From contig OZ025881.1 in the NCBI GenBank assembly GCA_964019415.1, positions 5,934,024-5,998,023 on the forward strand: a stretch of 64,000 nucleotides of DNA, in the 5' to 3' direction. The translations under genes were made by a program, and so were the position numbers. The notes below the pieces were generated by a model. The model did no database searches. It was not told where the DNA came from and saw only the letters and a program-made list of their open reading frames with translations. Source of the DNA: Ianthella basta (lineage: Eukaryota > Porifera > Demospongiae > Verongiida > Ianthellidae). This document shows positions 38,933 through 64,000 of the stretch, piece by piece (the stretch's first letter is position 1; each line of letters begins with the position of its first letter).

Positions 38933-40323
38933 ATGGCTGCTATAAGGAGACTGTTTCGCCGCTTCACTGGGAAACCACGGAGGCAAGAGAGGACAGTGCA
39001 AGCTATGGGTGACCAGACGGACGAGATAGTGGAGGGAATGAGCCAACTGGCAGTGCGAGACAAGGAGATTGACGGCATTCCGTACGAGGTGGCCACGTTC
39101 GCGTTGAGCTGATTTTGGTTCCCCGAGGCGCAGTTCGGCTGTGCCGAGGGGGTTCTCCGCACCAAAGTGGGATTCACTGGAGGGAAGAAAAGGTCACCAA
39201 CGTACCACTCGTTGTGAGTGCCTGTTCAGCTGCGCTAGCTAGCGTTGAACTGCCCGTGTCTCTGTTTGCAGAGTGGTGTCTTAGGTGTGGTAGTTCACTC
39301 GTAGATGAGTGGTCTGGTAGCAACTGTGCGACAGACCCACACTGCAGTGGGGCGGCTTACTTTCTTAGGATTAGACGCAGTCTTGATTGTGTCTGTCTGC
39401 CTGCCTGTAGGGGAGACCATACTGAAACAGTTGAGATTCACTATGATCCAAAGCAGACAACGTACAGGAATCTCTTGAAGCTGTTTTGGGAGAACCACGA
39501 CTCCACTGCCTGCCACTCTCGTCAATATATGTCAGCCATCTTCTATCACAACTCTGAGCAGGAGCGCCTTGCCAAGGAAACCAAAGAGGAGCACCAGAAG
39601 AAACTGACAAAGAAGATCGTCACCAGGACCTTGCCTGCAGAAACATTTTACGATGCAGAAGAGTGAGTAGTTAGCGTGGACGTCAGAGCATGTTGTGTGT
39701 GCAGACTGGTCTGACATCATTTGATTGATAGACAGTGTGTGTTTAAACACTGCACTTGGTGTTTATTGACAGATGTATGCATGCAACCCATAGATACACC
39801 ACTCTACACCTCTCATTTACAGCCCCCAGTGAATGGGTAGCTCTTGAGATCACGCGCTGCATTCCATAAATGTATTTAGAGTGTGTGCGTACATCCTGTG
39901 TGTGCTGTCATGAGGAAACAGGTCGTGGGATAAATATGAACCTGGCTATGTATGTTAGTCCTTTGCCTGTGTACGTATGTGTGTGTGTGTGTGTGTGTTG
40001 GGGAGAAAGGAATGTGTACATTCGTTCACTTTGTGTTTATACTTGTACGTGTGTGCACACATGCTTTAGATCTTACATAAGACCTCTCCCCCCTCTGCAG
40101 CTACCACCAGAAGTATCTGCTTCGCCAGCAGCGTGGCATTCTGGACAGACTGGGGCTGAGTGAGGATGAGATCAAGAAGTCACACGTCTGCACTCGACTC
40201 AATGGTTACTGCGGTGGCTATGGCACCGTGCAAGCACTCGAGAAGGAAGTAGACCAGTTTGGTCTCGAGGACAGTGACAAAGAGCGCATCAGGACAGTTG
40301 TGGCCCGTGGCAAGCACCACTAA
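38933..40323 (+). CDS. MSRA: Methionine sulfoxide reductase A, selenocysteine form
   Basis: Reduces methionine-S-sulfoxide in proteins. Three exons, 38933-39213, 39411-39662 and 40101-40323 (TAA), GT-AG and in phase, 251 aa. An in-frame TGA at 39110-39112 (codon 60) stands exactly where MsrA has its catalytic Cys: the context is YEVATFALS-TGA-FWFPEAQFG, against ATFALGCFW-type sequences in the family. Conserved blocks continue on both sides (VGFTGG, PTYHSL, ETVEIHYDP, LFWENHDST, QYMSAIF, ETFYDAEDYHQKYL, NGYCGGYG), so the TGA is not a decayed end. Cys208 and Cys215 are candidate resolving cysteines. Residues 1-25 are Arg-rich and could target mitochondria. A SECIS-like hairpin lies 110 nt after the stop. 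Sec-containing MsrA is known from some algae and invertebrates. A standard annotation would truncate or miss exon 1. Confidence 0.88.
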
Positions 40324-40433
40324 AAGCTTTAACCTCAATATAACAATTATTATTGCTTCAAGAGGCTGTATTTTGTTAATTGCGTGTACATACATACGTA
40401 AAGCTACATAGCCATTCTTTACCTATTTAATTC

Positions 40434-40520
40434 ACCAGTTGCTGCCGTGTCATGAAGCTGTGGTGCTCAGTGGCTGGTTGCCATGCACCGTGGTGGATGC
40501 CCCTACACTGGCAGCCTGGT
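40434..40520 (+). promoter_or_regulatory. SECIS-like element in MSRA 3' UTR
   Basis: Folds by hand as follows. A lower helix pairs ACCAG 40434-40438 with CTGGT 40516-40520, GCTGCC with GGCAGC, and GTGT with ACAC. An internal loop follows. The non-Watson-Crick quartet is TGAA (40453-40456, in ATGAA) opposite GGAT (40495-40498), as required. A 10-bp helix pairs 40457-40466 with 40485-40494. An internal loop TCAG/T and a 4-bp helix TGGC/GCCA capped by TGGTT complete it, resembling a type 2 SECIS. The usual unpaired AA is not present; TCAG occupies that place. It lies before the poly(A) signals. Confidence 0.7.
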
Positions 40521-40677
40521 AATGCACTGCATGTTGTGTGTTGCTATTATTGTTGTATTCAGTAGCTTTGTTTATTTGTGTTTACCTTGAGTAGCCTGTG
40601 CTTATGATGTTATCTGCCTAACTCACACACCTGTGAGGGCGGAGAGCTGATTTTTGTACAGTATCATGTGTGAACAC

Positions 40678-40714
40678 AATAAATGAAGTGTGGCTGTGTA
40701 AAGTCAGCAATAAA
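40678..40714 (+). terminator. Polyadenylation signals of MSRA
   Basis: Two AATAAA hexamers, 40678-40683 and 40709-40714, follow the MSRA stop by about 355-390 nt, leaving the SECIS-like hairpin inside the 3' UTR. Sequence 40715-41125 to the convergent GSS gene holds no other recognisable feature. Confidence 0.65.
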
Positions 40715-41125
40715 TATTGTCTTGTGTGGTGTCTTGGATGGAGCCCTGCTTAAAGCAGAAGCCAGTTTTATAACCGCGGAGGTAGTGCATGTGTGCATGG
40801 TGTCAAAAGCTTGGCACATCTTTCTTGCATGCGGTGCTGGGAAACAATAAGGTCTGCTGAGGCAGATTGCAAATGTACTATGCTATGTTGCTATGTGTAA
40901 GGAAGTTAACTCTGAATGCTCACCCATACAACTACGTACATAGGCCAATTCATGTGCAATAGAAGAATTAACCATTACAATGAAGTGATGAAGAACAAAT
41001 TCAGCTCATTCATGCTACACATGTTTGAACATTACCCATGTGTACTTTTGGCTGTGCATGCGTACATAAAGGTCAGCAGCACAAAATTAAATTGAAGAAA
41101 GTAGTCATTTTGAAGGCAAATTCGT

Positions 41126-42860
41126 TCACTGTTGAACTGGAGGTGGAGTCACTCTGTCCTTGAATGTCTCCTCAGAGACAACTATCAGTGAGTCCAGCAG
41201 ACCATAGCCCATTGAAAGACCAGTTTCTTTGCTTGAGACCAGCTTGGATCGGACCAGGTACGGCACAGAACGATTCAACACTACACTGCCATTGTGGCTA
41301 TCATGAAAGAGATACAGTGAAACATTTCAAACGAGGACACATCAACAAAGAAATCTACCACACCTTACCATAATTATCCTTTATGTACAGCAACCCCATG
41401 TACTTTATGCAATTCCACAGACTCTTCATACATATCTTGCATTGTAACAAGAACTTATTTCTAGTCAACATCTACTGTATTCGTCTATAATGGCAAAGTT
41501 AACACAAACTACTACAGTGCGCATACTCATATGTAACACTCACCGTAGATATACGCCAAATATACCTAATTCTGGCACAATCTGGGCCTGAGTGATGGCA
41601 CCCATTGCAAAGACCTTGCTGTCCTGAACAGGTGACTGCAGCAGGTCCATCAGTATGTACTGCTCTCGCTCCTTCTTCCCTGCTAGCTCCTTGAGTGTCT
41701 TCCTCACATCCTCACCATAGAGGTTGTTGCCTGGATAAGAACAAACCCCACAGTGGGGCTACAGATAACAGGCAACACACATACAGCGGAGCTATAGTGG
41801 TCACTGCATAAGACAACCACCTGGACACCTAATCCTGCAAGCCGTCCAGCTAGCCTTCCTGGCTCAAATGAAACTAAATCACCACTACAACATACCCAAT
41901 TGTCTATGAATTATACACCCAATACAATATGATACCACATAACCTAAATTCAATGGCAAACATACAACAGCAGTGGGGAATAGAGCGGGGGGGGGGGGGG
42001 GGGGGGGTCTGGATGATTATGTCAAATTGTCAAGAGATTTACATTTCATCACACTGCACACATTTCAAGTAGGGCTGCACTGTACACTTCATCCCACAGC
42101 AATTACGTACACAGTACACACACCTCCTCCTTCCTTTTGAGGCTTCAGAACAAATTTCCAGGGCTCCTTTATGGCCATCTCTGCAGCTTTCTCCCCATCA
42201 GGGCTCTGTGTGTGGAGACAGTGCAGTCATGTCCACTCCCAGGCAGTTAGTGAATAGCATACAGGAGATTGTGCATCCTAACCAACTGTGCTCACCAAAT
42301 CCAAAGAGTATTGACGTGCAAACACAGCACGCATTCTCCGCACAATGTCAGCATCTGCTACAAACCTGCAAGAAGTCACACAGACCAAAGAGCCAACAGC
42401 AGAGGCACTGGCAAGCTACAACGGGAGCACAACCAGCTGGTCAGTTACCAGTACACAACAAGGCAATGTGTATGTACAGTCAAAGTACAATAGAGATCAG
42501 ATGGGAGTGGGTTACAGAGGCAGACAAGTAATCACCGCTGACCGCATTGGCTACAAAACTCATGCACACGTACTTACCTCTCAAGAACTCCGGGCATGGC
42601 CAACACCTGCTGAACCTTCTTGCATCCAGCTAGGTGGAGTCCCACAGACGGAACACAGATGGCATTAGAGGTTTCCAGCAAAAGGCGAACTTTCCACTCC
42701 TGCAAAGGAACAATAGAGGAAGGGAAGAATCTGGAGAATGGCAGTTGGACAGGTTGAAGGTGACTGCAGTTGGCCACTCACTCACCGTTCCATCTGGACT
42801 GAAGTAGTGGTCAGGAGAATAACCAGCTCTAAAGTACACAAGAGCCACTTCTTTCCCATT

Positions 42861-42945
<85 letters not shown>

Positions 42946-43495
42946 GAAGAAAATCGTGCATCCATCAATAAAGTGTGCAATTAATATCTTGTCCAGTTGC
43001 ACTCACACAATCAGTTCGTTGTTGGGTCCATGACAGGCAGCAGATCCTAGCTCTGTCAGGGTGTAACGCAGTGTTTGAATCTGATACCTGACCAAGGACA
43101 GTATTGCTCAGTGTCACACATCTCTCCACCACTACCAAATAGCAACAATGCATGCCTTACTCTTCCCATAGCTTGAATTCAATCATTCTCTGATCAAAAA
43201 CGTTTGTCTCATTCTCACAAACAACAAATAGAACTCTTGCACTGCAACAAAAAGAGAGAACAGATTGCAAGTGCACAGGCTAATACGCTAGAGGTCACAT
43301 CCCTACAGTTTAGCATTGACAACCCACTCTTCCCTTCCATAGCACTTGCATGCATCAGCCATGGCTGACACAATTTCATCCAGAGAGGAGCAAGGCTCAG
43401 GTTGAGATGCTAGTGGACAGAGCAGAGCAGACCAACAAAACATGGTCATGTGCACGCATACAGATATGCAAACATGCACACACATGCACACACAT

Positions 43496-43538
<43 letters not shown>

Positions 43539-44352
43539 ATCCCTCACCTACACCTTTATCAGAGTGCCACATCCTATACAAAGGGAGAAATGCAAATTAA
43601 TCGCCATAACAGAATTAGGCATGGTGCACTGTACTATGTAGGCATGGTGCACTGTACTATGTAGGCATGGTGCACTGTACTATGTAGGCATGGTGCACTC
43701 ACTTATGGAACTCAACAATCTTGGGGGAAAGAGCACCATAGCTTGCCGCGATTGTATTCATCTCCACCTGTTTCATTGCCACGGTAACCTCACCCCCTAC
43801 ATCATCCTGCTGCCAGTCAATGAGGTAATCACATCGATACTTGGCAAACGCAGCAGCCTACAGAAATAGCACAAACACAATTTATATTAATGGTATCAGC
43901 TACATAGATATGCAAAATAATAAAGCAGAATGCAACTACATGCAAGATGTACCACACCTTTGGTTTCAATTTCAACGACTCCTTGTAGACCTCATAGAGC
44001 TTGCGGGTAAATTCATCAACTTCCATGGTCCTAGCAAATTGTTTATACATGCAAATAGTGAACGGCCTCAATGCAGTTCTCTCCGCATTTCTACAACGCG
44101 CTCTCCATAAAGTACGTTGGTTCACCTTTCTAAGGTGGTGCCCAGAAACTCTGGATCCAAGCTAATCCTGTCCAAGAGGACATTGAAATGAGGCTGGAGA
44201 TCGCACACTTCCTTAAACAATTTCTCAGGGATGAGAGAAGGACTTATCGTGAGTTTCATGGGTGAGACCTCCCCCTGTTTGTTCAGCCTAGTAACACCAA
44301 CGGTGATGGCCAGGTACTTGGCAAAATCGTTCACCGATTCGTCGGCAGCCAT
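41126..44352 (-). CDS. GSS: Glutathione synthetase, copy 1
   Basis: ATP-dependent ligation of gamma-glutamylcysteine with glycine, the last step of glutathione synthesis; cytosolic homodimer in other animals. Thirteen exons: 44126-44352 (ATG), 43958-44030, 43703-43857, 43554-43573, 43328-43409, 43161-43241, 43007-43087, 42786-42861, 42578-42699, 42296-42365, 42124-42205, 41544-41730, 41126-41297 (TGA). All are GT-AG, totalling 1428 bp (475 aa; human 474). Motifs: FNVLLDRISLDPEFL, KQVEMNT (metal/substrate Glu and Asn), [51 protein letters not shown] (glycine-rich ATP loop) and ELGIFGVYLR. Exon 4 is a 20-nt microexon. A convergent neighbour of MSRA and the downstream member of a tandem pair with 47742-52117. 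No lesions. Confidence 0.95.
41985..42007. repeat. Poly-G homopolymer
   Basis: A run of about 20 G in an intron of GSS copy 1. Confidence 0.85.
42861..42942. repeat. (TG)n microsatellite at GSS copy 1 acceptor
   Basis: On the gene's strand (CA)n runs directly into the CACACAG acceptor of exon 8. In GSS copy 2 the same place carries an interrupted, shorter TG tract (49635-49735), so the tract predates the gene duplication. Confidence 0.95.
43618..43693. repeat. 23-bp minisatellite, about 3.5 units
   Basis: Tandem AGGCATGGTGCACTGTACTATGT units in the intron before exon 4 of GSS copy 1, absent from copy 2. Confidence 0.9.
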
Positions 44353-45621
44353 GCTGCCTAACCGCGCTCTGTCCCGATACGCGCTCTTTAGTACGTGAAC
44401 AATAGGCTATGTAGGCCTATTAAACTGTACAGTGCGACAGTACATTTCAGGCGTGTATCAGACAGCACGGTAGTGCTGTCTATGTAGGGATGGTGGTGGT
44501 TGTTTGTATGCTGTAATACAAACGGAAAATAGCACTACTCTTGAACAGTAGTAAGAACCGACACAAGAAACCGCCTACAAGGAAGGGAGGCTGTACAGTA
44601 TACAGAGTTAACCTTACTTCCCCCCGCGCGCGCGCCGTTGTGAAGAAAGCGTCGACGCCTTTTTTCGTGTTTCGTCTTCTTCTTATTCTTCTTCTTCTTC
44701 GTCAACCGTAGCGCACGAACGATAGGGAGTACGAGAATAGTTTACCCACCGTTCTACAGCGCTTTCGACCTGTAAGTGCCTTTTGTAGGTTAAATGACTC
44801 TGCGAGCAAGTTCACAAATGAAGGTTTCCAGAAGTTAGGGGGGCGTTCCTGGGAGAAAGGCGCCATTTTATGGTGACGTCACCACACGTTTTGGCACCGC
44901 TATTCGGCTAATCCTCCTTCAGTTTTGATTCAATACTTCCACAGCGCGGTCAGATGACTGCTCCAAGGTGAATACAAGACAAGCTTCGACTAGCGTTCGT
45001 CTGCGTGCCGTTCGAAGGTCATCCGCGGTCGTGCCATTTGTGACAGCCATTTGCAATTACTGTCCGGTTGCTTCCGGCCAGCGCTTTAGCTAGCTGCCAC
45101 TTTCAGTTCCACTCCACAACCTACATCAGGGATGTAGGTAGATATGGCGCAAATTTCTTGTATGTAGGGGCCATAGCTACATCTAGACCACCTGTGGTGT
45201 GGGTAGCTGCATAGCTACACAAAGCCAGCATATCCCTCCTGACAGTGAACGAAGATTGGGTTTATAGGAGGTGCTAGGTGACGAAGCCAGGCTGGACCTA
45301 TGGACAAGATTACCTGGAACTAGTATTTTTGGAGGGGAGCCCCTAACCCCCCGTTCTGTCGTCCTAGCCTGCATCACAACTAACTCTCCGCATATCCAAA
45401 CATAGGTAATTATAATAATTATATATCTTTGACCCACCTGCCACAGCCTACCCTAGGCTGCCCATCCAGCACAACCCACATTGTGCTACTATAGACACAT
45501 GAGTGTGTCTATGGTGCTGCCCCTTGGGTAGGGATGGTGCAGTGTGTACCTGGTATGTTTGGAAGCCTTAAAAGTTGACTGGCCCATGTGTAATTTGCAT
45601 TCCATAAAAAGTGGAGAAACA
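44353..45621. other. Upstream region of GSS copy 1
   Basis: No supported gene. Contains a CpG-rich patch with alternating GCGCGCGCG and a CTTCTT-rich stretch (44.6-44.7 kb), probably promoter-proximal DNA for GSS copy 1. A segment at 45529-45555 repeats part of the inverted-repeat arm that follows. Confidence 0.5.
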
Positions 45622-47035
45622 AGGGTATGTAAAAATGTTTCCTCCAAAAACAAGGGCAGATGTAGGGATGGTGCAGTGTGTACCTGCAAGTATGGCAAAA
45701 CCACCTGGCGGAAAAACCGTAGGAACAAGGAGGAGGGTCGGTCCATGCAAAGAAGGGGGCCAGTTGGTCCATGCAACAAGGAGGAGGGCCGGTCCATGCA
45801 AAACCCAGGTCATTAACATGCGCTGACTTTGAATACGTTGTCACCATCCCTACATCTGCCAACATTTTGCTGCGCCTCCTACTACTACATGCCCATTCTA
45901 GCTCTTCAGCTTCCCCTTTACACCCACAGGTACAACCTTACAATTTTCCCATCTTTCTGCTTTGTTGCATGTGTTCTGTACGCTATAGTTATTAGCTAAA
46001 GTTTATCCTTGCAAATTGCTTGCTACTCAATCTACTTTGCTGTGCTCTAGAATCTAGGCCCTCCTGCCCTTCCATGCAATCCATTACGTGTTTCAATGTA
46101 GCAGCTAGCTGCAGGACCCACATTCTTTGGCTTCATCACTTATGTAGCTATGCATCTTGCTACACGTTGAGACTCTGGAAAAAAACACCCAGCTCAGCTG
46201 CTAGTACATGTTATTGCTTATCATTGCTCTTCACTACATTGCTGCCTGCAAACTGGTGCACCCAGTTTCAGGCCCTCTCTGTTTGACTCTCACTGTAAAA
46301 ACAGTGGTGGTTTCGGGCCACCAGTGGTGGTTCTCAGGGACAAGCAGTGGTTTCAAACAACTTTAACACCTTTAGTTCCTGAGAAACACCAATGGCGGTC
46401 TGAATCCAACACTGTTTTACAGTGTACACCAGTTACAAACATTGTACTCTTCACTGTCAACACTTGTGAAGTTCAAACTCCCTTAATCCAGGATGTGAAT
46501 GGCTTATACGGCGTAAAGAGTGCAGCTGTGCATGCGCCATGCTGCACACCAGACTGCAGTTTCTGGCTATTCAGGCTTTCATCATTAGTGCTTCAGTCAT
46601 GTACATGGATGTATGCATGCAGCATGGTGGCATGATATATGTACATGGGAACATATAGCTGCAGTGGGCATATGCATGCAATAGGATAGTCTCCTGTGGC
46701 AACCCTAGTTATTGCACACTCACATGTACAATTGCACTATAATATGCAGGCGAAGAAACAGGGATGGTAGCAAGACCGCAAGCGCGGCAAAATGTTGGCA
46801 GATGTAGGGATGGTGACAACGTATTCAAAGTCAGCGCATGTTAATGACCTGGGTTTTGCATGGACCGGCCCTCCTCCTTGTTGCATGGACCAACTGGCCC
46901 CCTTCTTTGCATGGACCGACCCTCCTCCTTGTTCCTACGGTTTTTCCGCCAGGTGGTTTTGCCATACTTGCAGGTACACACTGCACCATCCCTACATCTG
47001 CCCTTGTTTTTGGAGGAAACATTTTTACATACCCT
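45622..47035. mobile_element. 1.4-kb element with 249-bp inverted repeats
   Basis: Left arm 45622-45870 and right arm 46787-47035 appear identical when one is reverse-complemented, with 916 bp between them. Each arm contains an internal direct repeat (two related segments with CCTCCTCCTTGTT) and the block TAGGGATGGTG. Both outer ends abut ACA, a possible 3-bp target duplication. No transposase-like frame is visible in the core, so this is a non-autonomous long-TIR or foldback element, or a local inverted duplication. Confidence 0.75.
46291..46424. mobile_element. Small hairpin element inside the inverted-repeat core
   Basis: Ends CACTGTAAAAACAGTG and CACTGTTTTACAGTG are inverted copies about 134 bp apart, with further partial complementarity inside (GGTGGTTTC / GAAACACC). 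Looks like a MITE nested in the larger element. Confidence 0.6.
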
Positions 47036-47741
47036 ACATATGGTGTTCCGGAATCTTAGTCCTACACGAAGTCCTGCAGCTGTTTGGCGTCGACTGAAAT
47101 ATATATCAGATCGTGTAGTTCTACTAGCTCTTAGTGGCCATGAAGCGTACGGTCATACTGATATGCGCAGACGCCTATGTTTACCTCTGGCACTGGATTG
47201 CAGGTAGCTAGACTAGTGCATGCAGTGTCAGTGACATGGCAGTAGCTACTGGGTAAAATTGTAGCTACTTCTTGTGACAGCACCAGCCAGGAAAACAAGA
47301 GGCTACAATATAGGCTGCACAGTATAATGAATGAACTACAGCATACAATGTATACACTAAAACATGTCATCATAAGATCTCTGAGGAGGCTCTGATCATG
47401 ATTAATCATCGTCCATGTACATATACCTGTATGCATCCAACTTTATAATTATCATGACACACACACAGTTTATGCATACAACTGGGGAACCACTAGAATG
47501 ATCTAATGTGACCAACTTGATTGGCTCATTCATACTGTTACACAAACTTCATATAAGCTTGCATTGTATACGCATTCAGGTGAAGGGGAGCATACAGCAA
47601 TCTAGCCCATTCGTGTTCATTGTACATGAGACAATATAGTACCTGTTCCTGTACATAGTGTATAAAAATATGCAAGAGGGAACAGGTGTAGATTACAAAA
47701 TTTCAGAAATTCATGTAGTGTAAATTTGGAGATAATTTCAC
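47036..47741. other. Between inverted-repeat element and GSS copy 2
   Basis: Just outside the right arm, 47041-47205 has a plus-strand frame of about 55 codons (MVFRNLSPTRSP...) ending near a GT donor. I do not recognise it; it may be a captured or decayed coding fragment. The rest to 47741 shows nothing. Confidence 0.35.
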
Positions 47742-52117
<4,376 letters not shown>

Positions 52118-52256
52118 TTTACCTGGCGCGACAAATTTAAAGGAGCAGCTAACTGAGCATGCGCAGTCAATATGCCCACACGCCATTTTGTGTGCCCACG
52201 TGCTCCCATAAATGGCTGCTGATTAGGAGTTCAGTTTGCGCGCAATTCAGTAGATT
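52118..52256. promoter_or_regulatory. Bidirectional promoter region, GSS copy 2 / SF3B3
   Basis: 139 bp between divergent start codons, with GCGCG motifs and no clear TATA box. Inferred from arrangement only. Confidence 0.5.
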
Positions 52257-63805
<11,549 letters not shown>

Positions 63806-63857
63806 GTGAGGAGAAGCAAGAGGAGGCATTACACACCCTGAATACCTTAAGGATACT

Positions 63858-64000
63858 AAACTTAACAGGTATGTACTAAATTTAACAGGTATGTACTAAA
63901 TTTAACAGGTACATACAAAATTAAGCAGGTATGTACCAAATTTAACAGATACATGCAAAATTTAACAGGTATGTACTAAATTTAGCAGATACGTAGTTAC
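63858..64000. repeat. About 21-bp minisatellite reaching window end
   Basis: Tandem units of the type TTTAACAGGTATGTACTAAA, seven or more, running off the end of the window inside the SF3B3 intron after exon 21. Confidence 0.85.

Noticed and set aside
39110..39112. TGA as a nonsense mutation making MSRA a pseudogene
   Set aside because: The codon sits exactly at the catalytic Cys position, conserved sequence continues on both sides and through two more exons, no other lesion exists, and a SECIS-like hairpin is in the 3' UTR.
42630..42980. Single-exon readings through GSS exons (and similar readings in CNOT10 and SF3B3)
   Set aside because: Frames that run through introns or microsatellites; replaced by the spliced models.
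45509..45865. 118-codon open frame in the left inverted-repeat arm, mirrored at 46792-47097
   Set aside because: It depends wholly on the repeated arm sequence, has no recognisable domain, and overlapping frames are equally open.

Overview
This is eukaryotic, multicellular-animal DNA. All confident genes are split by GT-AG introns of about 60 bp to 2 kb, and their closest recognisable relatives are animal housekeeping proteins: CNOT10, GCSH, MSRA, GSS and SF3B3. Non-coding DNA is dense in long (CA/TG)n tracts, minisatellites and small inverted-repeat elements. An early-branching marine invertebrate such as a sponge is my best guess, at low confidence, because no marker in the window fixes the lineage. 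The run of exactly 200 N at 11301-11500 looks like a scaffolder's fixed-size gap.

Layout. Positions 1-1004 hold purine-rich and 31-bp tandem repeats. Positions 1005-11300 and 11501-21836 are two near-identical copies of one ~10.3 kb stretch on either side of the gap. Each carries the minus-strand gene for CCR4-NOT subunit 10. Copy 2 continues into the true first two exons (to 22778), while copy 1 stops at the gap. The pattern fits two unmerged contig ends (haplotypes) better than a real tandem duplication. Positions 23.1-30.1 kb hold a tandem array of minus-strand exons for an unrecognised small Cys/His-rich, single-membrane-segment protein family: four apparently open copies, one frameshifted copy, one copy interrupted by a foldback element, and one short remnant. 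Positions 30.1-33.7 kb are mostly repeat-derived. Positions 33.75-35.07 kb encode a small SH2-domain protein on the minus strand.

Positions 35.2-52.1 kb form a glycine/thiol-redox block. The mitochondrial glycine-cleavage H protein (minus) and a methionine sulfoxide reductase A (plus) diverge from a 187-bp promoter region. Two tandem, diverged glutathione synthetase genes follow (both minus). The MsrA gene has an in-frame TGA exactly at the catalytic cysteine codon and a SECIS-like stem-loop in its 3' UTR, so it is very likely a selenoprotein. Between the GSS genes lies a 1.4-kb element bounded by 249-bp inverted repeats that appear identical. Positions 52.26-63.8 kb contain 21 exons of splicing factor SF3B3 (plus), whose 3' end lies beyond the window. 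This SF3B3 lacks about 65 otherwise conserved residues.

Most valuable points: the selenocysteine MsrA and its atypical SECIS, the unrecognised Cys-rich gene array, the probable false duplication of CNOT10, the SF3B3 internal deletion, and two foldback elements that share a hammerhead-like core.
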